64,000 bases of DNA from Aureimonas ureilytica DSM 18598 = NBRC 106430 (GTDB taxonomy: Bacteria > Pseudomonadota > Alphaproteobacteria > Rhizobiales > Rhizobiaceae), in the NCBI RefSeq assembly GCF_000382705.1, contig NZ_ARQE01000006.1, positions 62,001 through 126,000 of the forward strand. Reading direction: 5' to 3'. Within the stretch, counting starts at the first letter, position 1. Each line of letters starts with the position of its first letter. Shown here piece after piece: positions 17,688-27,118 of the stretch. The position numbers and the translations under genes were made by a program. Under the pieces are notes generated by a model, which saw nothing but the letters and a program-made list of their open reading frames with translations, searched no databases and had not been told where the DNA came from.

Positions 17688-19158
17688 GCGGCAGCGTCCT
17701 GGCGGCGGCGAGTTCCGCCATGGGAATGAGCATGATCCACTGGAGGTCGCGATCGTCCACCTTGAACTCCAGAATGCCTTCCAGCTCGCCGGTGACGATG
17801 CGCTCCAGCATTCGCATTCCAAAGCCGGGCTTCAGATCCTGCAGCGCAACGGGCGCCTTCGTCCCGCTCTCCCTCCAGACGAGGCGCAGGGCTTCGTCCC
17901 TGACGGACCAACACAAGGCGAGGCTCCCCTCGCGACCGGAGAGAACCCCGTATTTGATCGCGTTGGAGGCAAGCTCGTGAAAGATCATGGCAAGCGCGAT
18001 CGCCGCCTTGGAGTTGAGCCGGATCGGCGCCCCCCGCAGCTCGAAACGATCCGACCCGAGGGCCGAAAGTTCGAGTCTCGCGATCGAGGCGAGATCGGCC
18101 GATTCCCAATGCTGCTCGCTGAGGAGATTGTGAGCGTTGGACAAAGCCAGGATACGCCCTTCGAAGACCCGGCGCGCCTCCTCCCGGTCGGTCGTCGCGC
18201 GGAAGCTGCGGCGCGCCAGCGACTGGACGGTGGAGAGCGTGTTCTTCACACGGTGGTTGAGCTCGTCCAGGAGAAGCCGTTGCCGCCGCTGCGCTCGCAC
18301 GCTGTCGGTTCGATCGTAGCCCTGCACCAGGATACCGGAGATCGACCCGTCCGCCGCCGTGATCGGATGGTAGGAGAAGTCGATGAAATACTCGCGCGCC
18401 TCGCCCGTCTGCGGATCGCGCAACATGAGGCGGCTTTCGAAGCCGAGGGCCGCTTCGCCCGTCCGGTAGGCGTCGTCCAGCCGCTCGAAGAAACCCTCGC
18501 CTTCGATCTCGGGAAAGACGTCGCGCACGGGAAAGCCGATCACGTCGCGCGCGCCGACGAATTTGCGATAGGCGCGGTTCGCGTAGGTGAAATGATGTTC
18601 TGCGCCATGGAGAAGCGCCACCATGCCGGGCGCGTCCTCGAACAGGGCACGGAATTGCTGCGTCGGTCCGGTTCCGCCCCGGATCGCCTGCTCCGCCTCG
18701 CGCGCGCGCTGCACCAGCGCGACACCGCCCGAAAACAGCGAGCTCGGCATGGACGCCGCCTCGCGCAAAAGCACGATTTCGGTGATGTCGACCGTGTTCT
18801 GCAGGATGAAGACGACCGTGCCGGCCGCGTCGCATAGCGGCGTATGGACGGCGGTCCAATAGCGCTTGGCCATTCCACCGCCCTTTTCGGGCGGAACGGG
18901 AATATCGTATTCGATATAGGCGAGCGTATCGGGCTCGCCGGTCTCGATCGCGCGCTGCAGGGACTGCTCCAGACGCCGCCGCGCCTCGCCTTCGCTCGGG
19001 AAGGCCTCGAACAGGTTCCGTCCGATGAGATTGCGGCCGGGCTGGTCCGTGGCGACTTCGTAGGCGGGATTGACGGCGACGAAGTTCAGCTGCGTGTCGA
19101 GGAGCATATGCGGGCTGGGGAGCGCATTGAACAACTGTTGAAAGCTGATGCGATCCAA
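17680..19158 (-). CDS. HWE-family sensor histidine kinase with two PAS domains
   Basis: A 492-residue soluble kinase. Two PAS/PAC units cover residues about 5-130 and 165-285, the second ending in LVQGYDRTDS. The phospho-acceptor box is DELNHRVKNTL with H302. The N-box is HELASNAIKYG at 394-404, and the HWE signature W-R-E is at 428-430, followed by GFGMRML. There is no membrane segment. The start is taken as the TTG at 19158, which has AAGGGGAGA seven bases upstream; longer frames run into the ettA 3' end. HWE kinases are typical of Rhizobiales and often sense light, redox state or stress. The signal is unknown here. Confidence 0.88.
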   Translation of the reverse strand: MDRISFQQLFNALPSPHMLLDTQLNFVAVNPAYEVATDQPGRNLIGRNLFEAFPSEGEARRRLEQSLQRAIETGEPDTLAYIEYDIPVPPEKGGGMAKRYWTAVHTPLCDAAGTVVFILQNTVDITEIVLLREAASMPSSLFSGGVALVQRAREAEQAIRGGTGPTQQFRALFEDAPGMVALLHGAEHHFTYANRAYRKFVGARDVIGFPVRDVFPEIEGEGFFERLDDAYRTGEAALGFESRLMLRDPQTGEAREYFIDFSYHPITAADGSISGILVQGYDRTDSVRAQRRQRLLLDELNHRVKNTLSTVQSLARRSFRATTDREEARRVFEGRILALSNAHNLLSEQHWESADLASIARLELSALGSDRFELRGAPIRLNSKAAIALAMIFHELASNAIKYGVLSGREGSLALCWSVRDEALRLVWRESGTKAPVALQDLKPGFGMRMLERIVTGELEGILEFKVDDRDLQWIMLIPMAELAAARTLPHV

Positions 19159-19259
19159 CTGGTCTCCCCTTTCCCGCAAAAGGTCCGAGGCGACATTGCC
19201 CCTGGGCGAAGTGTAGAGGGGAAGCCGGCTTTGAAAAGTGGCTTCCCCCGTTCGATCGT

Positions 19260-20909
19260 TCAGCGCGTCAGGCGCTTGTAGGTCGGACGCTTCGGGTTGA
19301 CCGATTCGGGACCGAGGCGACGGATCTTGTCCTGCTCGTAATCCTCGAAGTTTCCTTCGAACCACTCCCAGTGGCTATCGCCCTCGTAGGCGAGGATATG
19401 CGTCGCCAGACGGTCGAGGAACATGCGGTCGTGGCTGATCACCACGGCGCAGCCGGCGTATTCCTCCAGCGCATCCTCCAGCGCCGCGAGCGTTTCCGTG
19501 TCGAGATCGTTGGTCGGCTCGTCGAGCAGGATGACGTTGCCGCCGGACTTCAGCATCTTGGCCAGATGCACGCGGTTGCGCTGGCCGCCCGAGAGCGTGC
19601 CGACCTTCTGCTGCTGGTCCTGGCCCTTGAAGTTGAAGTTGCCGACATAGGCGCGGCTGTTCATGTCGTATTTGCCGAGCTTCATGATGTCGACGCCGCC
19701 GGAGATTTCCTCCCAGACGGTCTTGGAGCCTTCGAGATGGTCGCGGCTCTGGTCGACATAACCGAGATCGACGGTCTCGCCGATCTTGATCTCGCCGGAA
19801 TCGGGCTTCTCCTGACCCGTGATCATCTTGAACAGCGTGGACTTGCCCGCGCCGTTCGGACCGATGATGCCGACGATGCCGCCCGCCGGCAGCTTGAACG
19901 AGAGGTTCTCGATCAGGAGGCGGTCGCCATAGCCCTTCGACAGGTTCTCGACCTCGATGACGCGGTTGCCGAGGCGCTCCGAGGTCGGGATGACGATCCG
20001 GCCATCGGCCGGCTTGCGGTTCTCGGCGAGTTCGACCAGCTCGTTATAGGCCTTGATGCGGGCCTTGGACTTGGTCTGGCGGGCCTTGGCGCCCTGCTGA
20101 ATCCACTCGCGCTCGCGAGCGATGGCGCGGCCGCGCGCATCTTCCTCGCGGCCTTCCTGGACCATGCGCTTGGCCTTCTTCTCCAGATAGGCCGAGTAGT
20201 TGCCCTCGTAGGGAATGCCGCGACCGCGATCGAGCTCCAGAATCCAGCCCGTCACGTTGTCGAGGAAGTAGCGATCGTGCGTGATCATCAGGACGGCGCC
20301 TTCGTACTCGCGAAGGTGCTTTTCGAGCCAGGAGATGGTCTCGGCGTCCAGATGGTTGGTCGGTTCGTCGAGAAGCAGGATGTCGGGCTTCGACAGGAGC
20401 AGCTTGCACAGCGCCACGCGGCGCTTTTCGCCGCCCGAGAGCGGGCCGACCGCCGCGTCGCCCGGCGGGCAGCGCAGGGCGTCCATGGCCATTTCGACCT
20501 GGCTTTCGAGATCCCAGAGATTCTGCGCGTCGATGACGTCCTGAAGCTTGGCGCCCTCCTCCGCGGTCTCGTCGGAGTAGTTCATCATCAGTTCGTTGTA
20601 GCGGTCGAGGATCGCCTTCTTGTCGGCGACGCCTTCCATGACGTTCTCGAAGACGGTCTTCGATTCGTCGAGTTTGGGCTCCTGGGCAAGATAGCCGACG
20701 GTCGCGCCTTCGGCCGCCCAGGCCTCGCCCGAATAGTCCTTGTCGACGCCGGCCATGATCTTGAGGAGGGTCGACTTACCCGCGCCGTTCGGTCCGAGAA
20801 TGCCGATCTTGGCGTTGGGGTAGAAGGAGAGATGGATGTTCTCCAAAACCTTCTTAGTGCCGTAGGCCTTGGTGAGGTCGGCCATATGGTAGATGAATTG
20901 GCGAGCCAT
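19260..20909 (-). CDS. ettA: Energy-dependent translational throttle protein EttA (ABC-F)
   Basis: A 549-residue soluble ABC-F ATPase that binds the ribosomal E site and gates the first elongation steps according to ADP/ATP ratio. It has two ATPase domains, each with GPNGAGKST, an LSGGE/LSGGQ signature ([14 protein letters not shown] and [14 protein letters not shown]) and [11 protein letters not shown] / [10 protein letters not shown]. The linker carries the Arg/Lys-rich [20 protein letters not shown] stretch. ATG 20909 gives the normal family N-terminus [12 protein letters not shown]. Confidence 0.95.
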   Translation of the reverse strand: MARQFIYHMADLTKAYGTKKVLENIHLSFYPNAKIGILGPNGAGKSTLLKIMAGVDKDYSGEAWAAEGATVGYLAQEPKLDESKTVFENVMEGVADKKAILDRYNELMMNYSDETAEEGAKLQDVIDAQNLWDLESQVEMAMDALRCPPGDAAVGPLSGGEKRRVALCKLLLSKPDILLLDEPTNHLDAETISWLEKHLREYEGAVLMITHDRYFLDNVTGWILELDRGRGIPYEGNYSAYLEKKAKRMVQEGREEDARGRAIAREREWIQQGAKARQTKSKARIKAYNELVELAENRKPADGRIVIPTSERLGNRVIEVENLSKGYGDRLLIENLSFKLPAGGIVGIIGPNGAGKSTLFKMITGQEKPDSGEIKIGETVDLGYVDQSRDHLEGSKTVWEEISGGVDIMKLGKYDMNSRAYVGNFNFKGQDQQQKVGTLSGGQRNRVHLAKMLKSGGNVILLDEPTNDLDTETLAALEDALEEYAGCAVVISHDRMFLDRLATHILAYEGDSHWEWFEGNFEDYEQDKIRRLGPESVNPKRPTYKRLTR

Positions 20910-21111
20910 CGAGCGCGCGTCTCCGCAAGGTAGGAATTGGCATGAGTTGGCGCACAGGTAAGGCATGGCGCTGCGATGAGCAACAAAGGCGGCGAGGAAA
21001 ATGAGCCGCGCCAATGAGCGCTCCGCCGCCACGCCATGCGGCCTCACGGCTTGACGCGCCGGCCGCGAGAGCGGATGCAGCGGTCAGCAACCCTTCAGCA
21101 GCGGAGCCGAC

Positions 21112-21408
21112 ATGATCCGGCACATCGTCTTCTTCAGCGCCAAGGACAAGGCCGACCTGCCCCGCATCAAGGCGGGCCTCTCGACGCTCGGTGCCATCGC
21201 GCATCACGAGCATTTCGAGGTCGTCGAGAATGCGCGTGTCGATCCGATGGGCAACGATGTCGATCTCGTCGTCTATGCCGAGTTCAGGGACCGCGCCGCG
21301 CTCGCCGCCTACAAGGCCGATCCGATCTACGAGGCTTCGACGCGCACCGTCCGCCCCTTGCGCGAGATCCGCTATTCGGCCGACTACGAAGTGCCCGACC
21401 GGGCCTGA
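21112..21408 (+). CDS. Dabb (stress-responsive A/B barrel) domain protein
   Basis: A 98-residue protein with the Dabb fold pattern: MIRHIVFFSAKD at the start, a central helix (LPRIKAGLSTLG), strand VDLVVYAEFRDRAALAAYKADP and an ending near IRYSADYEV. Such dimeric ferredoxin-like barrels have varied or unknown functions. It has no operon partner and is convergent with the RNase T2 gene, 9 bp away. Confidence 0.8.
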   Translation: MIRHIVFFSAKDKADLPRIKAGLSTLGAIAHHEHFEVVENARVDPMGNDVDLVVYAEFRDRAALAAYKADPIYEASTRTVRPLREIRYSADYEVPDRA

Positions 21409-21417
21409 TCGGACGTT

Positions 21418-22404
21418 TCAGCCGAAGCCGGGTGCGTCGACCCGCCCGGCGCGGCAGCCCGGCTGGAGCGGGTCACCGGCCAGGATCAGGGTGCCGAGGC
21501 TCGCGCCTTCGCCGAGAACGCCGCGAAGGGAAATGCGCAGCTCGCCCGCCAACCGGCGCCCGGCCCCGTCGCTCTCGCAGTCGAGAAGAACGCGGCTCCC
21601 CGCCCCCCTGCCGAAGGCCGCGTCGAAAGCCGCGCGAATATCCGACGCGGACAGCTCGCGACCGATCGATCCCTCGAACAGCGCGCGGATCGGCGAGGCG
21701 TTGAGTTCGTCGATGAGGCGGATCGACTGAACGAAATAGGCGTCCGCATCGCCCGAGAAGCAGGTTCCGTGCGTCCAGTATTCGTGCCGATCAAGCTGCG
21801 AGACGGTGCCCGGCATGACGCGCGCCAGGGCCTTGCGAGTGGTCTCGCTGATCTCGACGGGCGGCAGGTCGCGCCAACGGCCGGCCTCGTCGGCGGCGCG
21901 AATCGCAGCCGGAACGCCGCAATATTCGCGACCGCGCGGCTGCGGCCACAGCCCATGCAGAGAAAAGCCGTGTGCCGCCTCGCCGCCCGAGCGGCAATCC
22001 GCGCGGCGCGGGCGCGTTTCGCAGAAGGCCGGGTGCCAGCTTGCGGCAAGAACGTAGGCGTCCCGCTCCTCCCGCCCCTTCGCGTTCGGTTTGCCGAGCC
22101 CGGCCGACGAGGTGCCGTCATTCACCCGGCCGCAGCCATAGGGCACCCAGCGACGCTCGGGGTCGGCCCCGGGGACCTGGATCAGATAATGACTGCCGGG
22201 AACGGCGTTGCGGCCGATGAGGTCGTAGCTGCGGCCGGGCTCGGTGACGATCCGCCCCGGATTGTTGTCGGAGCGGATCGAGGGCGTCGCGAAGCAACTC
22301 GCCTCGGCCACGAACTGGCCGATCATCGGCACCTGGCCCGAAGCCGGCCCGGCCATCATGACGAAAGACGCGGCGCAGCCGAGGGCCCATTCGTATCCAC
22401 GCAT
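21418..22404 (-). CDS. Secreted ribonuclease T2 family protein
   Basis: A 328-residue exported RNase. A signal peptide covers residues about 1-23 (ending near ASG). Both conserved active-site segments are visible: FSLHGLWPQ with H150, and HEYWTHGTC with E208 and H212, which form the His/Glu/His catalytic set. Several cysteines (C37, C91, C128, C137, C162, C215) could form the periplasmic disulfides. It cleaves single-stranded RNA non-specifically in the periplasm or outside the cell. It is longer than E. coli RNase I because of an N-terminal insert before CAS I. Confidence 0.9.
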   Translation of the reverse strand: MRGYEWALGCAASFVMMAGPASGQVPMIGQFVAEASCFATPSIRSDNNPGRIVTEPGRSYDLIGRNAVPGSHYLIQVPGADPERRWVPYGCGRVNDGTSSAGLGKPNAKGREERDAYVLAASWHPAFCETRPRRADCRSGGEAAHGFSLHGLWPQPRGREYCGVPAAIRAADEAGRWRDLPPVEISETTRKALARVMPGTVSQLDRHEYWTHGTCFSGDADAYFVQSIRLIDELNASPIRALFEGSIGRELSASDIRAAFDAAFGRGAGSRVLLDCESDGAGRRLAGELRISLRGVLGEGASLGTLILAGDPLQPGCRAGRVDAPGFG

Positions 22405-22469
22405 CCCGCCATCCCCATGAATTTTCGCGTATCGGTTGCCTTCCAGCCGAGATAGGCCAAACCTCACCG

Positions 22470-23444
22470 ATGTCCCGCATCCATACCGGCTTTCCCGACG
22501 TGTCCGCTAGCTCCACCGTCCTCGACAGTCCGACCGGCGCCGCGCTGCGCCTCTACCGTTTCGCGCCAGCCGGCACGCCCCGTGCCGTGCTGATGGTGCT
22601 CCACGGCCTCGCGGAGCATGCGGGGCGCTACGAGCGCCTCGGCACCGAACTCGCCGCCGAGGGAATCGCCGTCTATGCGCATGACCATCGCGGCCATGGG
22701 TCGACCACGGCGGTCGATGCGCCGCTCCGGCGCTTCGGCGGGCGCGGCGGACGGGCCAAGGTGCTGCGGGACGTCCAGGCCGTCCGGCACAAGGCGGAAG
22801 CCGATTGGCCGGGCGTTCCGATCGTCGTGCTCGGCCATTCCATGGGCGCGCATATCGCGCTGAACCACGCAAGAACGTTCGGCGAAGGATTGGCGGGACT
22901 GGCGCTCTGGAACGCGAGCTTCGAGCGTGGGATGGCCGAGCGCGTCGGCCTCGTCGCGCTGAAGGCGGAAAAGGCGCTGAAGGGATCGGACGTCGCGAGC
23001 GCCCTTTTCGCGCGCTCCACCTTCGAGGCCTGGGGACGTTCGGTGAACCCGCGCCGCACCGAAAGCGACTGGCTGAGCCATGACGAAGCGGTGGTCGATC
23101 GCTACCGGGCCGATCCGCTCTGCGGCTGGACGCCGACCATCTCCATGGTGGAGGACATTCTGGACTGGCAGGGAACCGGCGCGGACCCTGTGCTTCTTTC
23201 CGACCTGCCGCGACGGCTGCCGATCCATTGTCTCGGCGGGACGGAAGACCCGGCCACCGCCGGCGGCGCGGCGGTGCGGCGCTTCGCGGGGCGGCTCGAG
23301 GAAGCGGGAAGCCTCGACGTCCATTGCCATATCGTGGCCGGCGCCCGGCATGAGACGCTGAACGAGGCCGAGCCGATGCGCAGCGAAGCCGTAAGCGAGC
23401 TGCGCCGCTTCATCGAGTCCTGCGCCGCGCGCAAGACGGGGTAA
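22470..23444 (+). CDS. Alpha/beta hydrolase, monoacylglycerol lipase-like
   Basis: A 324-residue serine hydrolase of the Hydrolase_4 family. The oxyanion segment HGLAEHAGRY is at residues 45-54, AHDHRGHG at 70-77, and the nucleophile elbow GHSMG at 122-126 with S124. The acidic and His members lie in CLGGTEDPAT and AGARHETLNE. Similar proteins are annotated as lysophospholipase or monoglyceride lipase; the substrate is not known here. No signal peptide. It is divergent from the RNase T2 gene. Confidence 0.88.
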   Translation: MSRIHTGFPDVSASSTVLDSPTGAALRLYRFAPAGTPRAVLMVLHGLAEHAGRYERLGTELAAEGIAVYAHDHRGHGSTTAVDAPLRRFGGRGGRAKVLRDVQAVRHKAEADWPGVPIVVLGHSMGAHIALNHARTFGEGLAGLALWNASFERGMAERVGLVALKAEKALKGSDVASALFARSTFEAWGRSVNPRRTESDWLSHDEAVVDRYRADPLCGWTPTISMVEDILDWQGTGADPVLLSDLPRRLPIHCLGGTEDPATAGGAAVRRFAGRLEEAGSLDVHCHIVAGARHETLNEAEPMRSEAVSELRRFIESCAARKTG

Positions 23445-23484
23445 CGCCCGCAACGCTCTAGCTGAGATCGATTCCGGCCCTGCC

Positions 23485-24201
23485 TCAGTCCGCGCTGTAG
23501 CTGAGATCGTTCCCGAGATGGCAGCGGGCAAAGCGCAGTTCGAGGGCGCGGCTCTGGTAGGAATAGACGACGCGCTCCAGCGTCAGGAGCGCAGTGTCGG
23601 CTTGGAGGCCGAAAGCGTCACGGTCGGCTTCCGTCGAAAGGGCACAACCGACCTTCTCGATCTTGTAGGTTGCAATGTCCTGCCGGCTCCAGCGCGCCCG
23701 CGCCAGACGCTCGCACTCGGCGGCGCTGAGCGGTCCGGCCGTGGGAGCGACGCGCAGGAACACGTCCTCCACCATGAAAAGCCGTCCCGCATGGGCGCGA
23801 CGGCGCTCGAAGGCGAGCACCGGCGTTTGCTCGCTCACTTGCAACCGGGCCGCGACATCCGCGCTCGGCAGGACGATCTCGACCGCGCCATGGGTGATCT
23901 CGCCGGACACACGCTGGCCGTCCTTGTCCGAAATGTTGGAGAAGCGGCTTCGCATCTTCTCGCTTTCGAAATCGACGACCACCGTTCCCCGGCCCTGATG
24001 CCGCTCCAGAAGCTTGTTTTCGGTCAGGATATCGAAGGCCTTGCGCACGGTGCCGAGGCTGATGCCGAGGGAGCGCGCGATCTCCGCCTCGTTCTCGATC
24101 AGCTGCCCGGGCGCCCAGGTGCGGGACACGATCCGGGACACGAACTCGTCGGCGACCTGCTGATAAAGCGGTCGCGTGTTGAACGGTTTCGTAAGCGACA
24201 T
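23485..24201 (-). CDS. GntR-family regulator with UTRA domain
   Basis: A 238-residue HutC-subfamily regulator. The N-terminal winged helix (about 1-75) shows LYQQVADEFVSRI, ENEAEIARSLGISLGTVRKAFDIL and LLERHQGRGTVV. The C-terminal UTRA ligand domain covers about 95-235 and ends YSYQSRALELRFARCHLGNDLSY. The ligand is unknown. It sits 84 bp downstream of thiE on the same strand with its own palindrome in the gap, so it may be independently transcribed and autoregulated. No catabolic partner is adjacent. Confidence 0.88.
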   Translation of the reverse strand: MSLTKPFNTRPLYQQVADEFVSRIVSRTWAPGQLIENEAEIARSLGISLGTVRKAFDILTENKLLERHQGRGTVVVDFESEKMRSRFSNISDKDGQRVSGEITHGAVEIVLPSADVAARLQVSEQTPVLAFERRRAHAGRLFMVEDVFLRVAPTAGPLSAAECERLARARWSRQDIATYKIEKVGCALSTEADRDAFGLQADTALLTLERVVYSYQSRALELRFARCHLGNDLSYSAD

Positions 24202-24242
24202 CTACATTCCCTGATTGATATCCTGCACAGGGAACGTTATGG

Positions 24243-24264
24243 AGGTTGCAGAACATTGCAACCT
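24243..24264. promoter_or_regulatory. 22-bp perfect palindrome upstream of the GntR gene
   Basis: Arms AGGTTGCA and TGCAACCT are separated by GAACAT, a perfect 8-bp inverted repeat. It ends 42 bases upstream of the GntR start and 22 bases after the thiE stop. A TTGCAA half lies where a -35 box could be. It is most simply an operator for the GntR protein. As a hairpin it could also mark the end of the thi transcript, but no U-tract follows. Confidence 0.55.
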
Positions 24265-24285
24265 AAAAGTGCTGAATTCCCCCCA

Positions 24286-24924
24286 TTAAAAGTTGTATCG
24301 GGTTGCATCGATCCCGCGCAGCGTGGCGATCCATTCGCGCACCCGCGCGTCCGGGTCGGCATGGAGGGTGATGTCGGTCACGACGGCGGCGCTGCTTGCG
24401 CCGTATCGGAAAACCTCGGCCGCCCGGTCCGGTCGCAGGCCGCCGATGGCGACGAGCGGCAGATCGCCGATCCTCCGACGCCAATGGGCGAGGCGTTCCG
24501 GCGTCTGCGGCGCCCAGGGCATCTGCTTCAGGATCGTCGGCCAGACCGGGCCGAGCGCCACATAATCGGGCTCTGCGGCCAGCGCGGTTTCCAGTTCGGC
24601 CTCGTCATGCGTCGAGAGGCCGAGCCGCAGTCCGGAGGCCCGGAGCGCCGCGAGATCGGTCGCGGCCAGATCCTCCTGGCCGAGATGCACGAAATCCGCC
24701 CCCTCGTCGGCCGCGATCTGCCAATGGTCGTTGACGATCAACTGGGCGTCATGAGCGCGGCAGACGGCCAGCGAGCGGCGGATTTCCTCGCGCAGGCGGC
24801 TTTCCGGCATATCCTTGGCGCGCAGTTGGACGAGGCGAACGCCGAGCGGAACGATGCGCTCGATCCAGGCGGCATCCGGCATGACCGGGTAGAACGGGTC
24901 GAGCTGAAGCGGGCGACGACTCAC
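24286..24924 (-). CDS. thiE: Thiamine phosphate synthase
   Basis: A 212-residue TIM-barrel enzyme coupling HMP pyrophosphate with the thiazole phosphate to give thiamine phosphate. Family segments are [46 protein letters not shown] and [21 protein letters not shown]. Its start ATG overlaps the thiG stop (ATGA, 24921-24924), so it is the last gene of thiOSGE. Confidence 0.93.
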   Translation of the reverse strand: MSRRPLQLDPFYPVMPDAAWIERIVPLGVRLVQLRAKDMPESRLREEIRRSLAVCRAHDAQLIVNDHWQIAADEGADFVHLGQEDLAATDLAALRASGLRLGLSTHDEAELETALAAEPDYVALGPVWPTILKQMPWAPQTPERLAHWRRRIGDLPLVAIGGLRPDRAAEVFRYGASSAAVVTDITLHADPDARVREWIATLRGIDATRYNF

Positions 24925-25691
24925 AGAACGGCCCTCCCGAAAACGGGCGTCGACGGCGCGGCCATGTCGCGCGGCTCCATCGCGCCGGCTTCGAAGCTCA
25001 AGCGACCGGCTTCCACGGCCAGGCGGAAGGCGCGCGCCATGGCGACCGGATCGCCCGAGGAGGCGACGGCGGTGTTCAGGAGCACGCCGTCATAGCCGAG
25101 TTCCAGAGCTTCAGCCGCATGGCTTGGCCGCCCGAGCCCGGCATCCACGATCAGCGTCACATCGGGAAACTGCGCTCGCAGGGATCGCAGGCCGTAGCGG
25201 TTGTTCAGGCCGAGGCCCGAGCCGATGGGCGAAGCCCAGGGCATGAGCACCCGGCATCCCGCTTCCAGAAGTCGGTCGGCGACGACGAGATCCTCGGTCG
25301 TGTAGGGCAACACCTCGAATCCATCCTCGGTGAGGATACGGGCCGCCTCGACAAGGCCGTAGACATCGGGCTGGAGCGTGTCGGCATGGCCGATCACCTC
25401 CAGCTTGACGAGAGCGGTGCCAAGCAGTTCCCGCCCCATCCGCGCCGTCGTCACCGCTTCCTTGACCGTGTGGCAGCCGGCGGTGTTCGGCAGAAAGTCG
25501 ACGCCGAGATCGCGAAGCTCGTCCCAGAAGCCGGGGCCGCGCGCGGCGCCCATATTCTGCTCGCGGCGGAGCGACACGGTCACGAGCGCCGGCTCCGCCG
25601 CGCGGATCGCCTCGCGCATCACGGCGGGGGATGGATAGAGCGCCGTCCCCAGCATCATGCGGGACGCGTAGGTGCGGTCATAGATCTGCAT
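24921..25691 (-). CDS. thiG: Thiazole synthase
   Basis: A 256-residue ThiG that forms the thiazole phosphate from deoxyxylulose phosphate, dehydroglycine and ThiS-thiocarboxylate. The Schiff-base lysine is K96 in [29 protein letters not shown] and VIVDAGLG-type segments are present in the usual order (here [20 protein letters not shown]). ThiS lies 2 bp upstream and thiE overlaps its end. Confidence 0.95.
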   Translation of the reverse strand: MQIYDRTYASRMMLGTALYPSPAVMREAIRAAEPALVTVSLRREQNMGAARGPGFWDELRDLGVDFLPNTAGCHTVKEAVTTARMGRELLGTALVKLEVIGHADTLQPDVYGLVEAARILTEDGFEVLPYTTEDLVVADRLLEAGCRVLMPWASPIGSGLGLNNRYGLRSLRAQFPDVTLIVDAGLGRPSHAAEALELGYDGVLLNTAVASSGDPVAMARAFRLAVEAGRLSFEAGAMEPRDMAAPSTPVFGRAVL

Positions 25692-25693
25692 GG

Positions 25694-25891
25694 TTAGCCT
25701 CCCTGCATGGGGCTGAGGAGTTCCACCGCGTCGCCCTCCGACAGGGCGATGTCGGCGCGCTCGGTGCGCGGCACGAATTCGCGGTTCACGGCGGTGGCGA
25801 CGGTCGTTGGCTCGAGGCCGAGTTCGGTGAGAAGCGCCTCGAGCTGGACGGCGTCCACCTCGCGCCGCTCCCCGTTGATCAAAAGGATCAT
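25694..25891 (-). CDS. thiS: Sulfur carrier protein ThiS
   Basis: A 65-residue ubiquitin-like carrier ending in the essential C-terminal Gly-Gly (SPMQGG), which is adenylated and converted to a thiocarboxylate. It begins [12 protein letters not shown] and keeps the [11 protein letters not shown] segment of the family. Its ATG overlaps the thiO stop by an ATGA junction (25888-25891). Confidence 0.95.
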   Translation of the reverse strand: MILLINGERREVDAVQLEALLTELGLEPTTVATAVNREFVPRTERADIALSEGDAVELLSPMQGG

Positions 25892-26850
25892 GCTGCCTCC
25901 AGAAGCGATTGAACTTCCTCGACGGCGCGGGCGGACAGCGCCGGCGCCAGAAGGAAGCCGTGGCGATAAAGACCCGCGAACGTGACGACCGGCCCCTGCC
26001 GGGTCACGCGCGGCAGATTGTCGGCGAAGGCGGGCCGGCAGGCCGCGCCGGTTTCCAGGATTTCCGCCTCGGCAAAGGCCGGATGAAGAGCGAACGCGGC
26101 CGAAAGCAGCTCCACCGCCGAGCGAAGCGTGATCGGCCCCGCGCGCTCGCTCTCGATCATCGTGGCGCCGACCATGAAGACGCCCTCCTCGCGCGGCACG
26201 ATGTAGATCGGCCAGCGCGGATGAAGGAGGCGGACCGGCCGGTCGAGCCTGATATCGCGGCTGCGGATCAGCACCATTTCGCCGCGCACGCCCCGAAGCC
26301 CCTCGGCCTTCGCGCCGATCCCCCGGCAGTCCACCACGGCCTCGCCGGCGAAGGCGCAGGGCTCGGCTTGCGACCCGAACAGAACCGTGCCGCCGCGCTC
26401 TTCGATCCGCGCGCGAAGCCGGGCGAGCGCCGTGCGCGGGTCGAGATGCGCCTCTTCGGCATAGAAGAGGGCCTGGCGGAACCGGCCGGCAAGGTCGGGT
26501 TCGAGTTCGGCGACCGCGTCCGCGTCGAGCAGGCGATGACCGCGCGTTCGCGCCGCGAATTGGCGAAGGTCGGCCGCATCGCGCGGCGCGGCGAGCACGA
26601 GCGTTCCCTTGCGCGCGACGGGCGTGCGCTCGCTCCAGAAGTCGATGCCATCGAGGCCCGGCTCGATGATGCTGGGCTCGGCCGTCGCAGCCTCGCAATA
26701 GGGCGCGAGCATGCCCCCCGCGAGCCAGGAGGCGGCCTTCGCGCCGATCTCGGCCGAGGCCTCGTGAACGACGACCTCGCGCCCCGCTTCCACCAGCCGC
26801 GCGGCGGTGGTGAGCCCGGCGACGCCCGCGCCCAGAACATGGACGGTCAT
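25888..26850 (-). CDS. thiO: Glycine oxidase
   Basis: A 320-residue FAD enzyme that oxidises glycine to dehydroglycine for the thiazole ring. The start at ATG 26850 opens directly with the dinucleotide fold [17 protein letters not shown]. Further DAO-family segments are [20 protein letters not shown] and a C-terminal [17 protein letters not shown]. It is the first gene of the thi operon, about 170 nt behind the TPP riboswitch. Notably thiC does not precede it, as it does in many Rhizobiales thiCOSGE operons. Glycine, its substrate, is also the end product of the choline block in this window. Confidence 0.92.
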   Translation of the reverse strand: MTVHVLGAGVAGLTTAARLVEAGREVVVHEASAEIGAKAASWLAGGMLAPYCEAATAEPSIIEPGLDGIDFWSERTPVARKGTLVLAAPRDAADLRQFAARTRGHRLLDADAVAELEPDLAGRFRQALFYAEEAHLDPRTALARLRARIEERGGTVLFGSQAEPCAFAGEAVVDCRGIGAKAEGLRGVRGEMVLIRSRDIRLDRPVRLLHPRWPIYIVPREEGVFMVGATMIESERAGPITLRSAVELLSAAFALHPAFAEAEILETGAACRPAFADNLPRVTRQGPVVTFAGLYRHGFLLAPALSARAVEEVQSLLEAA

Positions 26851-26958
26851 CGCGCGGCCGAGCGGTCGGGGTCGAGAAATGGCAGCGTCGCGCCCAAGGG
26901 CCGTCTCCGTTCGCGGGACCAGCGCTCGCCACGCACAGGGGCGGACCAACCGTTCCCC

Positions 26959-27002
26959 GCAGGCCTGTTCGTCGGACCGGTCGTCCGAATCGCCTTGCCT
27001 GC
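26959..27002 (-). promoter_or_regulatory. Nested stem-loop in the thi leader
   Basis: On the minus strand an outer GCAGGC/GCCTGC pair encloses an inner TCGGAC/GTCCGA stem with a 5-base loop. It lies between the TPP aptamer and thiO, where an expression platform would be expected. There is no U-run, so control by Rho or by translation coupling is more likely than an intrinsic terminator. Confidence 0.4.
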
Positions 27003-27021
27003 CGGAGTCGCCATCGCTCCA

Positions 27022-27112
27022 TCCCTACGCCAGTGCGAACTGGATCAGGTTCGTGGGGTCGCCGAGCATATCGTCGGCCTCTCAGTTCCCGATCTGGCGG
27101 AACTCCCCCTGG
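27022..27112 (-). ncRNA. TPP riboswitch (THI element)
   Basis: Read on the minus strand, the element shows the CTGAGAGG of the conserved CUGAGA box (about 27080-27087), then GAACCTGATCCAG (27041-27053), a variable CACTGG hairpin arm and CGTAGGGA at the 3' end (27022-27029), as in the TPP-binding THI element. A GGGGGAG 5' arm near 27102-27108 pairs with the CTCCC-like closing region. It precedes thiO by about 170 nt and should repress thiOSGE when thiamine pyrophosphate is plentiful. Its 5' end lies only about 7 bp after the antiporter stop codon. Confidence 0.92.
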
Positions 27113-27118
27113 ATGCGC

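Noticed and set aside
23455-23515. Near-duplicate of the GntR 3' end (AGCTGAGATCG at two positions)
   Set aside because: The shared word is short (about 12-16 bases) and too small to show duplication; kept only as a note.
26851-27021. Remnant of thiC between the riboswitch and thiO
   Set aside because: The 171-bp spacer shows no ThiC-like motif in any frame and is better explained as leader RNA with a hairpin.
25694-27022. A long frame joining the thi leader, part of the thiO region and thiS
   Set aside because: Only its last 65 codons (ThiS) are protein-like; the rest is an Arg/Gly-rich shadow of thiO in another frame. thiS has its own ATG overlapping the thiO stop.
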